Part shown: piece after piece, positions 45,188-53,372 of the stretch
How positions within the stretch are numbered: position 1 is the first letter of the stretch
Layout of the letters: each line of letters starts with the position of its first letter
Assembly (NCBI GenBank): GCA_025938935.1
Contig: JAPCWB010000001.1
Coordinates: 248,001 to 312,000, forward strand
Source of the DNA: Novosphingobium sp. MW5
GTDB lineage: Bacteria > Pseudomonadota > Alphaproteobacteria > Sphingomonadales > Sphingomonadaceae
Reading direction: 5' to 3'
DNA: 64,000 nt
The notes under the pieces: model-generated
What the model was told of the DNA's origin: nothing
The model's database searches: none
Seen by the model: the letters and a program-made list of their open reading frames with translations, nothing else
Made by a program: the position numbers and the translations under genes

Positions 45188-45973
45188 TCAGGCGAAGGTG
45201 GTGAGCGGAGTGGAGAGGGCGCCGTCGAGACGGATTGTCTGTCCGTTGAGGAACGGCGTCCGCAACATCGCTTCGACGAGATTCGCATATTCCTCGGCAT
45301 GGCCGAAGCGCTTCGGGAATGCGACATTGGCAGTCAGCGCGGCCTTGATGTGATCGGGCGCACTGGCAAGGCGCGGCGTAAGGATGGGTCCCGGCGCGAT
45401 GGCATTTGCGCGCACGCCGATCGCCGCAAGGTCGCGCGCCATTGCAATCGTCAGTCCGACAATGCCGGACTTGGCCGCTGAATATGCCGCCTGCCGCGCC
45501 TGCCCGTCGTAAGCAGCTGTGGACGCAGTGTTGACGATCAACCCGCGGGCACCATCGCCATCCGGTTCGTTGCTGGCAAAGGCGGCGGCGCAAAGGCGTG
45601 ATAGGTTGAACGGCCCGAACAGGTGCAGTTCCATCATTTCACGGAACACGGCCATGTCATGAGGATTGCCGCTGGCGTCGGCCGTGGGAGGCGAATTTAT
45701 CGCCGTGCCCGCGGCATTCACGGCGAGACGAAATTCACCGATCTGCTTCGCCTTTGCGATTGCCCGCAGGACTGTCTCATCGTCATTGTGATCGCCTGCC
45801 ACAGCCACCGCCCCTGCACCAAGCTCGTCCGCATAGGCGTCGGCCCCGGCCGCGTCAGGCTCAAAAACGACCACTTTCATGCCGAGCTCGACCATGCGGC
45901 GCGCGGTGGCACCGCCCAGTCCACCAGCACCGCCACAGACGAGGGCAGACTGTCCGGCAAATGATTGAGTCAT
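45188..45973 (-). CDS. HSD10-like SDR (3-hydroxyacyl-CoA / hydroxysteroid dehydrogenase type)
   Basis: A 261-residue SDR. GGAGGLGGAT (about 14-23), a DHNDDETV loop, NTASTAAYDGQARQAAYSAAKSG with catalytic Ser, Tyr and Lys, and NAIAPGPILTP match type II 3-hydroxyacyl-CoA dehydrogenases related to 17beta-HSD10. They oxidise beta-hydroxyacyl-CoAs and also hydroxysteroids. It has its own operator at 46001, 28 bases before the ATG. It fits a side-chain or ring beta-oxidation step. Confidence 0.88.
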   Translation of the reverse strand: MTQSFAGQSALVCGGAGGLGGATARRMVELGMKVVVFEPDAAGADAYADELGAGAVAVAGDHNDDETVLRAIAKAKQIGEFRLAVNAAGTAINSPPTADASGNPHDMAVFREMMELHLFGPFNLSRLCAAAFASNEPDGDGARGLIVNTASTAAYDGQARQAAYSAAKSGIVGLTIAMARDLAAIGVRANAIAPGPILTPRLASAPDHIKAALTANVAFPKRFGHAEEYANLVEAMLRTPFLNGQTIRLDGALSTPLTTFA

Positions 45974-46000
45974 GGAAAACCTCCGCTCGCCTTGGCAAAT

Positions 46001-46021
46001 TATGCGCCATCATGGCGCATA
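46001..46021. promoter_or_regulatory. TATGCG-N9-CGCATA operator, SDR promoter
   Basis: TATGCG-CCATCATGG-CGCATA. Here the spacer is also palindromic, so the arms extend to 10 bp around a 3-bp centre (TTATGCGCCA ... TGGCGCATAA). Lies between the SDR and the TetR gene. Confidence 0.75.
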
Positions 46022-46049
46022 ACCGGCAGGCTTGCAATCGGAGGGCGTT

Positions 46050-46673
46050 TCAGTCCGGGTGGATGATCGATGAAATGAGCATCCGGCTGAGGATCTCGGC
46101 GACAGCTTCGACGCTGTAGGCATCTTCGGGCTGGGCTACCCACCAGGCCATCGTTTCGGCAATCAGGGTTGCGGCGCAGATTGTGCCGAGATCCTTGGGC
46201 AGCCAGCTGTTCACCGGCGGCTCCTGCTCAGCGACAATCTGCGAGCGATGCAGCCATTCCTCGCGCATGGCCGAAGCCGCGCCGCCGTTGAGCAAGGTGG
46301 ACCACAACTTGCGGTGATCGGCTACGTACTGGCACAGCGCCCGAAATCCGGCCTGGTAGCTGTCCCCGTCCCGGATCGCGAGCGTCAGCTCGTTGAGCTG
46401 GCGTATCTGTTCCTTGGCAATGTCGTTGAGGAGCGCCTCTTTCGTCTCGAAATGGCGAAAGAAGGTGGCGTAATGAATGCCGGCTTGAACACAGATGTCT
46501 CGGATGGTGATCTGATCGAACGCCTTCTTCAGCAACAGGTTCAGCAGCGCTTCGCGCAGCGACTGGGCCGAACGAACCGCACGCAGGTCCTTCGACGTTG
46601 ACGATGAAGGCGCCGGTCGGTTATGCGACACACTGTCGCTTAGTCTACGGCGGGGACGTAAAGTTTCGGCCAT
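46050..46673 (-). CDS. TetR-family transcriptional regulator
   Basis: A 207-residue repressor-type protein. The N-terminal HTH is SLREALLNLLLKKAFDQITIRDICVQAGIHYATFFRHFETKEALL, about residues 47-90. The helical C-terminal ligand domain ends in AEILSRMLISSIIHPD. The ~40-residue charged, serine-rich leader is unusual, and a GTG at 46637 could be the true start. It sits in the centre of the operator cluster and is the best candidate for recognising TATGCR-N9-YGCATA. A degenerate site (46622) overlaps its 5' end, consistent with autoregulation. Confidence 0.88.
   Translation of the reverse strand: MAETLRPRRRLSDSVSHNRPAPSSSTSKDLRAVRSAQSLREALLNLLLKKAFDQITIRDICVQAGIHYATFFRHFETKEALLNDIAKEQIRQLNELTLAIRDGDSYQAGFRALCQYVADHRKLWSTLLNGGAASAMREEWLHRSQIVAEQEPPVNSWLPKDLGTICAATLIAETMAWWVAQPEDAYSVEAVAEILSRMLISSIIHPD
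46622..46642. promoter_or_regulatory. Degenerate operator at TetR gene 5' end
   Basis: TATGCG-ACACACTGT-CGCTTA keeps spacing and one perfect half-site; the second half-site has one mismatch. It lies within the first codons of the predicted TetR frame, or just upstream of it if the later GTG start is used. Confidence 0.45.
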
Positions 46674-46771
46674 CCCGGCTGCTCTGGCGCAGAACAGGGT
46701 GCCGGTGCAAGTCCCCCGCGTATTCCTTTGGACGCGCGCATCAAAGAGACCACAGAGCGGAGTGGAATTAT

Positions 46772-47761
46772 ATGAAGCGTAGAACCCTGGCATTTTGGGC
46801 GTATTGCATTTTGGCACCCGCCTTTCCGGCCTTTGCGGACATCATGATCGTCGGGAACAAAGGCGAAGATACCGTCAGCTTCATAGCCCTTGATTCAGGT
46901 AGGGAATGCGCACGCCTGCCTACTGGCAAGGCGCCCCACGAAATTTCCATTTCTCCGGACGGACGGACGGCTGCGGTTGTGGCCTATGGCAGTACTTCGA
47001 TCGACCTGTTCGATGTCCGAAAGCAGCGCCTGCTTCGCCGCATGGATCTTGCGCCTAACGCTGGTCCTCACGGGATTGCCTGGATCTCCGCGAACAGGAT
47101 TGCCATCACTTTCGACCGCACCAATTCCTTCGCCGTAGCCGATCGGCGCGATGGCAGCTTCGTTTCGCTTCCAACCGGCCAGCGCGGCTCCCACATGCTT
47201 GCCGTTTCGCCCGACAGGTCGCGCGCCTATGTCACAAACATCCTGTCAGGTACGGTGAGCGTCATCGATCTGAAGCGGATGGCAAAGGTGGGGAACATCG
47301 CGACCGGCGGGAACCCCGAAGCTATCGCAGTGTCACGCAATGGCAAGGAGCTCTGGGTCGGAGACAATTCCGGTCCGCGCGTGCACGTGATCGATCTTGC
47401 CAGTGGCTCGGTTGTCGCAACGCTGCCAACGGATCCAGTTGCCATCCGACTGGCAATGACTCCAGACGGCCGTACCGCGATTGCCTCGAACTTCCAGTCC
47501 GGCACCCTCACCCTGTTCGATGCAGGCAAACGGGCCCTTGCCAGGAAGATTGCGCTGAGCGGCTCAGCGCGGGCCATGCAGGTCACCATCGTCGTAAGCC
47601 GCAATTCACGAACAGCCTATGTCGCGGAAACCGGCCGCGACCAGGTCGCGGAAGTCGATCTGCGCGCTGGCACGGTACTGCGCCGGATTCCGACCGGTAA
47701 GGGCGGGGATGGACTGGCCTTGGTGAAAGGCAACTGCTCACTGCCCAACAAGGCGCAATAG
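46772..47761 (+). CDS. Exported YVTN-type beta-propeller protein
   Basis: A 329-residue protein with a signal peptide (LAFWAYCILAPAFPAFAD). Repeated blades are visible: IMIVGNKGEDTVSFIAL, PHEISISPDGRTAAVV, HMLAVSPDRSRAYVTN, GNPEAIAVSRNGKELWVGD, IRLAMTPDGRTAIASN and RTAYVAETGRDQVAEVDLRAGTV, i.e. six to seven blades. Periplasmic binding or lactonase-like roles occur in this fold; no specific one is supported. Divergent from the TetR gene, so its promoter is in the same 100-bp spacer. Confidence 0.85.
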   Translation: MKRRTLAFWAYCILAPAFPAFADIMIVGNKGEDTVSFIALDSGRECARLPTGKAPHEISISPDGRTAAVVAYGSTSIDLFDVRKQRLLRRMDLAPNAGPHGIAWISANRIAITFDRTNSFAVADRRDGSFVSLPTGQRGSHMLAVSPDRSRAYVTNILSGTVSVIDLKRMAKVGNIATGGNPEAIAVSRNGKELWVGDNSGPRVHVIDLASGSVVATLPTDPVAIRLAMTPDGRTAIASNFQSGTLTLFDAGKRALARKIALSGSARAMQVTIVVSRNSRTAYVAETGRDQVAEVDLRAGTVLRRIPTGKGGDGLALVKGNCSLPNKAQ

Positions 47762-47813
47762 AGGGAGGTCGCACCCCCGATCTCCGCCTTCTACAGGAAC
47801 AGCCGCCCGCACG

Positions 47814-48749
47814 TCATCGGCCGAAGGAAACACCGGCGAGTTCTTCGGAAAGCCGCCACAACCGATCCCCGGCTGCATCGTCGAGCGCGCCAGCCCCGAA
47901 CGGACATTCGCCGGTCGCTCCCCTCATTTCCAGAAACCCGGTCGGCCCATAAAGCCGTCCGCTCTGGGCGTCCGGCGAGAGGGCAGCTTGCAGGATCGGC
48001 GCAGACCCGGCAGCGGCGGAATGACCGAGCAGGGGCACGAGGAGGCGCGTGGACAGCAGCGTCAAGACGCTTTTGGACCCGCCTTCGGCAGCAAACAGGT
48101 TCGTTCTGGCAAATCCGGGATGGGCCGCGAGACTGGCGATCTTCAAGCCGTGGGCCTGGGCGCGCTGGTGCAAGGTGCGCGCGACCAGCGCAACGGCCAG
48201 TTTCGAGCGGCAATAGGCGACCCCCGGCTGATACTTGCGCTCGCTCTGCAGGTCATCGAAGTCCATCCGGCCAATCCGGTGGGCAATGCTGGTCACATTG
48301 ACTACCCTGGCCGCATCCGACTTCAGCAGCAGCGGCAACAACCTCGCAGTCAGCGCAAAGTGACCGAGATGGTTGGTGGCGAACTGCGCTTCAAAGCCGT
48401 CGACGGTGACGCGCCGTTTGGGCGGCGACATTATCCCGGCATTATTGACCAGCAGGTCGATCGCATGGCCTTCCCGCACCATTCGGCGAGCGAAGTCCTT
48501 GACCGAGGCAAGCGCCGCGAGATCGAGCAATTCGAAGCGGATGTCAGCGCCTGGCACTGCCGCAGCGATGTGCGCCAGTGCGGCTTGTCCCTTCGTTGGA
48601 TTGCGGCCCGCGATTATCAGGCGCGCGCCAAGGCTGGCCAATTTTCTGGCAACTTCGAATCCCAGTCCGCCAGTCCCGGTGACAATTGCCGTCCGACCAG
48701 CCTGCCTTGGAAGCTGCACCGCCATCGCCTGATATGTGTTTTTCGCCAT
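47814..48749 (-). CDS. SDR oxidoreductase, retinol-dehydrogenase-like
   Basis: A 311-residue SDR. TGTGGLGFEVARKLA (about 25-39) and AGRN after beta-2 favour NADP. LLVNNAGIM, NHLGHFALT, VVNVTSIAH and YCRSK provide the active site. The long C-terminus is typical of the RDH/WWOX-like group, which acts on hydrophobic alcohols and ketones. Divergent from the LuxE-like gene with a 97-bp AT-rich spacer. Confidence 0.85.
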   Translation of the reverse strand: MAKNTYQAMAVQLPRQAGRTAIVTGTGGLGFEVARKLASLGARLIIAGRNPTKGQAALAHIAAAVPGADIRFELLDLAALASVKDFARRMVREGHAIDLLVNNAGIMSPPKRRVTVDGFEAQFATNHLGHFALTARLLPLLLKSDAARVVNVTSIAHRIGRMDFDDLQSERKYQPGVAYCRSKLAVALVARTLHQRAQAHGLKIASLAAHPGFARTNLFAAEGGSKSVLTLLSTRLLVPLLGHSAAAGSAPILQAALSPDAQSGRLYGPTGFLEMRGATGECPFGAGALDDAAGDRLWRLSEELAGVSFGR

Positions 48750-48780
48750 GCCTGCTCTCCTGCCCTGCTCGAATCGGCAT

Positions 48781-48806
48781 TATATATTCCATTGTATAAC
48801 GTAAAT
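48781..48806. promoter_or_regulatory. AT-rich divergent promoter with imperfect palindrome
   Basis: TTATA-N10-TATAA lies in the spacer between the leftward SDR and the rightward LuxE/LuxC-like genes. It does not match TATGCR-N9-YGCATA and could be a site for the second TetR regulator (51579) or simply two -10 elements. Confidence 0.3.
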
Positions 48807-48846
48807 AGCCATGTATGCTGCCTGCAACGAATCGGGAGAGAATACC

Positions 48847-50193
48847 GTGGGTGAGAACCTAGATCGCCTGCTGGCGCATATGCCGGCACGCACCGGCTTC
48901 GACATTTCGGCGGCACAGGCACGCGAAGCGCAAGTTGCGGCGCTGAACGAACGGTTCCAGTCCGCCCGCGATACCATCAAGCTGGTCCGCCAACGCGCGG
49001 AAGAGGCCGGCGTGACCGAGATCCGCAGGCTGGAAGACGTAGTTCCGCTGCTCCTCCCGCACACCGCCTACAAAAGCTATCCGGAGAGCTTCCTCACCGG
49101 CAAGCGCTGGGACCGGCTGACCCGCTGGCTGGGCACGGTCAGCAGCCAGCCGGTCGACACCATCGACCTTGAAGGCGTCGAGGACGTTGATGGCTGGATC
49201 GCAGCCTGTGAAGCGGCTGGGCATTTCGTTTCCTGCACCAGCGGCACCACCGGCAAGCCGGCCATGCTCCCCGCGACCAAGGGCGACCTTGCCTTCGCCG
49301 CACGTGAAGGCGTCGAGGCGGTGCAATGGGGCAGCGCTGTCCGCGCCGGTGACAAGCGCACAATCGCCGGCTTCGGCGCCACCGCGCAAACTTCGCGCAA
49401 TGCCGCCAATGGCGGCGCGTTGATCCAGGCCTTTGTCGACTTCACGAAGATCCCGGCGGCCGGCGATGCCCCCGCGATCACGATTGGCTCAATCACCCGC
49501 ATGATCGAACTGCGCAAGGCGATTGCCGATGGCACTGCCCTGCCCGACGAAATCGCCGCCTTCGAGCGTGAAAGTGCTGCGCGGCAAACGGGATTGGACG
49601 GCGCGCTGGACCGGGCAGTGGACCATATTATTGCCGCACGCGGTGACCGGCTGATGATCATGTCGATGTGGGCGCACCTGTTCCAGCTTGCCGAGAAAGT
49701 GCGGGAGAGGGGCTTTTCCGCTAAGGACTTCCACCCTGAGAACGGCGTCTTCCTGGGAGGCGGCCTTAAGGGTGCCAAGCTGCCGGAGAACTACAAGGAA
49801 TACATCTTCGAGACCTTCAATTTGTCGCCTGCCTACATCTACCAGATGTACGGCATGCAGGAGACGCAGACCTCCATGCCGCGCTGCGCGCATGGCCGCT
49901 ATCACGTCCCGGCGTGGATGATCTGCCTGCCGCTCGATAAGGACGGTTCGAACCTGCTGCCGATCGGTGACGAGGAGATCACCGGGCGCGCCGCCTTCTT
50001 CGATCTCTCGGTCGAGGGGCGCTGGGGCGGAATCATCTCGGGTGACCGAATTGAAGTCGATTTCCGCCCCTGCGCCTGCGGCTCGCCATCGCCGTCCATC
50101 CGCGACAACATCACCCGCTACGCCGACCTTGAAGGAGACGACAAAATCGCCTGTTCGGGAACGGTTGACGCCTATGTCCGAGGGGTCGCCTGA
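48847..50193 (+). CDS. LuxE-like acyl-protein synthetase / AMP-forming ligase
   Basis: A 448-residue protein of the ANL superfamily, closest in style to LuxE and phenylacetate-CoA-ligase-like enzymes. The P-loop is SCTSGTTGKPAML (129-141), followed by ENGVFLGGGLKG and YIYQMYGMQETQTSMPRC, which holds the YGMQE motif of adenylation enzymes. It activates a carboxylic acid as an acyl-AMP and transfers the acyl group to a protein cysteine or to CoA. GTG 48847 with GGGAGAG six bases upstream is preferred to ATG 48811, which lies in the promoter. It is coupled to the LuxC-like gene one base downstream. Confidence 0.83.
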   Translation: MGENLDRLLAHMPARTGFDISAAQAREAQVAALNERFQSARDTIKLVRQRAEEAGVTEIRRLEDVVPLLLPHTAYKSYPESFLTGKRWDRLTRWLGTVSSQPVDTIDLEGVEDVDGWIAACEAAGHFVSCTSGTTGKPAMLPATKGDLAFAAREGVEAVQWGSAVRAGDKRTIAGFGATAQTSRNAANGGALIQAFVDFTKIPAAGDAPAITIGSITRMIELRKAIADGTALPDEIAAFERESAARQTGLDGALDRAVDHIIAARGDRLMIMSMWAHLFQLAEKVRERGFSAKDFHPENGVFLGGGLKGAKLPENYKEYIFETFNLSPAYIYQMYGMQETQTSMPRCAHGRYHVPAWMICLPLDKDGSNLLPIGDEEITGRAAFFDLSVEGRWGGIISGDRIEVDFRPCACGSPSPSIRDNITRYADLEGDDKIACSGTVDAYVRGVA

Positions 50194-50194
50194 C

Positions 50195-51592
50195 ATGGCT
50201 GACAGCGCGCCCTTCTTCATTCGTGGCCAGTTGGTGGAAGGCGCGGACGATGTGCACCGTTCGCGCGACCTTGGTGTCGATTTCGCCACGCCCGGGCTCG
50301 ATCTAAACGCGCTTGTCCGTCCCCGTACCGAACTGCCGCCGCTGCTGAACACGCCGGTGGCCGAGATCATCGACTTCCTCGCCGAGGCCGGGCAGCGACT
50401 GGCCGCGCCATCGAACCCCTATGTCGATGCCTGCATAGACCGCATGGCCAAGGTCAGCCTCCAGCCGCGCGCGGCTGTGGGCCACATGATCCGCAATGCC
50501 GCCGAATACCTCGATCCGAAGAGCTTGCGCGAAGTCGTCGAACAGAACTTTGCCAATCCCAGGGCGCTCGACGAGTGGGTGCCGCATAACGATCACCAGG
50601 GTCGCCGCAGCTTCATCCGCGCCTACCCGCCCCGCCTGATCCACGTCCTACCGGGCAATGCCCCCGGGCAGGGCATTCGGTCGATCGCCCAGTCCGCGCT
50701 GGTCAAGGCGGTCAACGTGTTCAAGATGGCCTCGGCTGATCCGTTTTCGACGGTCGCATTCCTGCGGACGATGGCAGACATCGACCCGGATCACCCAGTC
50801 GTGAAATCGATGTCAGCGGTATACTGGCGCGGCGGTGAGGAGCGGGTGGAGCGCGCGCTTTACCGGCCGCAATATTTTGACAAGCTGGTCGCCTGGGGCG
50901 GCGGCAATGCCATCTCCAACGTAATGAAATATGTTGGTCCGGGCTTCCAGCTGGTGTCCTTCGATCCCAAGACTTCGATTTCGATGGTCGGGCGCGAGGC
51001 GTTTGCTTCGGACGAAGCACTGGCCGAGGCAGCAGCTCTTAACGCCGCCGATGTTGCCATGGCCAATCAGGAAGCCTGCGTGTGCAGCCGGTTCACCTTC
51101 ATTGAGGCGGACGAAGCCCAGGCGGACCGCTACGCCCGGCTACTGGCCGAGCAAATTCGTATCGACCGGATGGGAGAAGGCACACCTCGCCCTCTCGAAG
51201 TGGACCTACGCGAACAGATTGAAACGCTGCGCCTGATGGACGAGGATTACGGCGTCTTCGGCGCACTTGACGGACGCGGCGTTGCAATTCGTTCGGACGA
51301 GCCGGTCGATTTCCACCCGCTGCGCAAGACATCGAACGTGGTCATGGTGCCATCGCTGATGGAGGCGATGAAGTACGTCAATGTCGCCACGCAAACGGTG
51401 GGAGTCTATCCGTTCGAGCGGATGCCCGAATTGCGCGACACCCTCGCCAGTTGTGGAGCCCAGCGTGTGGTCCGGCTGGGAGAGGCGGGGCCGAGCGCGA
51501 TCGGCAATCCGCACGACGCCATGTATCCGCTGCACCGCTTCGTCCACTGGATGGCGAACGAGGATGGCTGCGAAGGGGCTAGACCAGCTTGA
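50195..51592 (+). CDS. LuxC-like acyl-CoA / acyl-protein reductase
   Basis: A 465-residue member of the LuxC branch of aldehyde dehydrogenases. LIHVLPGNAPGQGIRSIAQSALVKAVNVFK is the nucleotide/substrate region, and the thiol nucleophile is in MANQEACVCSRF (Cys295 or Cys297). VVMVPSLMEAMKYVNVATQTVGVYPFE closes the domain. It reduces an activated acyl group to an aldehyde with NADPH. Together with the LuxE-like gene it forms a carboxylic acid reductase system. No luxAB is present. ATG 50195 has GAGGGG at 9 bases; an earlier ATG (50174) would overlap luxE-like. Confidence 0.83.
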   Translation: MADSAPFFIRGQLVEGADDVHRSRDLGVDFATPGLDLNALVRPRTELPPLLNTPVAEIIDFLAEAGQRLAAPSNPYVDACIDRMAKVSLQPRAAVGHMIRNAAEYLDPKSLREVVEQNFANPRALDEWVPHNDHQGRRSFIRAYPPRLIHVLPGNAPGQGIRSIAQSALVKAVNVFKMASADPFSTVAFLRTMADIDPDHPVVKSMSAVYWRGGEERVERALYRPQYFDKLVAWGGGNAISNVMKYVGPGFQLVSFDPKTSISMVGREAFASDEALAEAAALNAADVAMANQEACVCSRFTFIEADEAQADRYARLLAEQIRIDRMGEGTPRPLEVDLREQIETLRLMDEDYGVFGALDGRGVAIRSDEPVDFHPLRKTSNVVMVPSLMEAMKYVNVATQTVGVYPFERMPELRDTLASCGAQRVVRLGEAGPSAIGNPHDAMYPLHRFVHWMANEDGCEGARPA

Positions 51593-52145
51593 TTTCGTGC
51601 TGGGTCATGGTCGGCTGCACGACGAGATGGCGTAGGAAGGCGATGACGTTATCGGTTGGGTAATCGTCCGCCTGCTCCATCCACCAGACCAGCACTTCGA
51701 ACATGGCGGCACTGACGAATGCGGACGCCAGCGACACCGGCAGCCAAGGGTTGGCGCGCGGGCCATTCGTTCCGTACTGCGCTGAAAGCCTTGCGAATTC
51801 GGCCCGCATGGTCGGGGCCGCGCCGGTAGTCAACAGGGACTTCCACAAGGCCTTCCGGGCACGGATGTAGTTGCACACCTCGGTCAGGCCAGCCTCGGGA
51901 CCTTGCCCCTCCAGCACCGGATAGGTCTGTGCCATTAGGCCGCGGACCTCTTCCTCTGCCACTTCGGCCAACAGTTCTTCCTTGCTGCCATAGCGGCGGA
52001 AAAACACCGGATAGCTTAGGCCGGCGCGGGCGGTGATGTCGCGGATCGTGATCTCGTGCAGCGGGTGGTCGGCGAGCAGTTCGAGCAGCGCCGCGCGAAG
52101 GGCCTGACGTGAACGCAGGGCGCGTGCGTCGTCCGGCTTGGACAT
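51579..52145 (-). CDS. TetR-family transcriptional regulator
   Basis: A 188-residue protein. The HTH is ALLELLADHPLHEITIRDITARAGLSYPVFFRRYGSKEELL, about residues 17-57, and a helical ligand domain follows with EVLVWWMEQADDYPTDNVIAFLRHLVV. It is related to the regulator at 46050 (ITIRDI, FFR, shared WWxxQxDD/ED tail), so the two are likely paralogues. ATG 52145 is preferred to two upstream methionines. It converges with the LuxC-like gene, overlapping it by 14 bases. Confidence 0.87.
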   Translation of the reverse strand: MSKPDDARALRSRQALRAALLELLADHPLHEITIRDITARAGLSYPVFFRRYGSKEELLAEVAEEEVRGLMAQTYPVLEGQGPEAGLTEVCNYIRARKALWKSLLTTGAAPTMRAEFARLSAQYGTNGPRANPWLPVSLASAFVSAAMFEVLVWWMEQADDYPTDNVIAFLRHLVVQPTMTQHEIKLV

Positions 52146-52200
52146 CCTCTCCCTGGCTCGGCTCGTGTGCATGGCACCGCTATGCCGGGCTGCGGAGCCC

Positions 52201-52217
52201 TTGCAAAGCCATTGCAA
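52201..52217. promoter_or_regulatory. TTGCAA-N5-TTGCAA repeat upstream of second TetR
   Basis: Two self-complementary hexamers, 11 bp apart, about 56 bases before the TetR start. Candidate autoregulatory site; weak. Confidence 0.3.
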
Positions 52218-52244
52218 CGCCCTCGCAAGCCTGGGACATCGGAA

Positions 52245-53372
52245 TTAGCGCTTCGCGACGCCGAACTGACCACCCCCTGCCAAGGCATCACGATCTTCCG
52301 GCGGGATGAACGCGGGAACGCCTTCCATCTCATAGGCCGCCGAAATGCCGGTGAACTCGCCGGTGATCGGGTCCTTCAGACCATCCGCAGCGCGGCGGAT
52401 GGCGTTGTACATTCCGGGCGCGTTGAAGCTGATCGTGTTTTCGTAGTCGGATGCTTGGAAGAAGGCCGAAGCGATGTACTTGCGCCAGTCGCGGTAGCCA
52501 CCCATCACCGCCTTGATTGATCCGTCCTCTGGGAATTCGATCCGCATCCGCGCTTTCGACAGCGACCACGTTGTCGCCGGGCCCTCGTGCATACGCACCT
52601 GATCGCGCACGCTGGTGGTCAGAACGCCGTTGACGATCTTCGCATCGAAACGGGCGAAGCTCTGGGCGAACTCGGGGTTGGGATTCACCCGGAAAGTGAA
52701 GTCGGGCAGAACGATCTTCGATGTGCCGTCGCGCCGGATCGGGTCGGCGCTGAACAGCAGGGTAACGGTCACCTTGTCATCGTTCTGCCAGTTATCCACC
52801 CCGCTGACGTCGAGCAGGATCGAGAGGCCGCCCGCTCGCCGCAGTTCGTTGCCGATCATCGGCAAGAAGCCGCTCCGACGCCAGCCGGCCACGCAGCCCT
52901 GTACTGCGAAAAGCTGGTTATCGATGCCCTTGCGGCCATCGGGCGAGACGTAATTGACGTGCGGACGGGTGGACGCCGGGAAAGCGCCGGTGCCGTCGTG
53001 GCCATCTAGGTCAAAGCCGCGCACCACGTCGGCCACCGGGGCGACATGGCCGGGATCCGCAACGATGCCCGGCATCAGGATGACGTTCATCTCGCCGGGA
53101 CCTCGATAGGGTAGGACGACCGTGTTGGCCCCGCCCTTGCTGGCCAGTGCGGCCTTCTGCTCGGCGGCGCGCTGAGGCGACATCAGGGCGTAGTATTCGT
53201 CCTGGGTCGGCTTGCGGTTCATCTGCGGGCACTGCTTGTCATTCGCATCGGCAATCGGCGCGAACCACGAGACGATCCAGGATCGGCTTTCGCCCCCTTC
53301 GCGGCAGGCGGCAATTTGGCAGGTACAGTGGTGACAACACGCGGCTTGGGCTGCGGTGCGGAATTGAGCCAC
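52245..53372 (-). CDS. C-terminal part of an exported protein of the DUF1552/DUF1592 cluster (probably frameshifted)
   Basis: The reliable part begins near 53282 with SRSWIVSWFAPIADANDKQCPQMN and runs about 345 residues to GGGQFGVAKR. It contains GEMNVILMPGIVADPGH, VRGFDLDGHDGTG, DNQLFAVQGCVAGWR and SFNAPGMYNAIRRAADG. No family is named with confidence. It lacks its own signal peptide, and the 53283-53372 part is unlikely protein. Adding one G to the run of five at about 53289-53293 joins it in frame to the exported Hcp-like protein upstream. It is probably one polypeptide of about 550 residues. Confidence 0.65.
   Translation of the reverse strand: MAQFRTAAQAACCHHCTCQIAACREGGESRSWIVSWFAPIADANDKQCPQMNRKPTQDEYYALMSPQRAAEQKAALASKGGANTVVLPYRGPGEMNVILMPGIVADPGHVAPVADVVRGFDLDGHDGTGAFPASTRPHVNYVSPDGRKGIDNQLFAVQGCVAGWRRSGFLPMIGNELRRAGGLSILLDVSGVDNWQNDDKVTVTLLFSADPIRRDGTSKIVLPDFTFRVNPNPEFAQSFARFDAKIVNGVLTTSVRDQVRMHEGPATTWSLSKARMRIEFPEDGSIKAVMGGYRDWRKYIASAFFQASDYENTISFNAPGMYNAIRRAADGLKDPITGEFTGISAAYEMEGVPAFIPPEDRDALAGGGQFGVAKR

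Noticed and set aside
46680..46740. Cobalamin-riboswitch-like string GGTGCCGGTGCAAGTCCCCC upstream of the propeller gene
   Set aside because: The conserved GCCACTG B12-box and the rest of the fold are absent, so resemblance is limited to one short block.
48847..51592. A complete lux bioluminescence operon
   Set aside because: Only LuxE- and LuxC-like genes are present; no luciferase subunits or thioesterase nearby.
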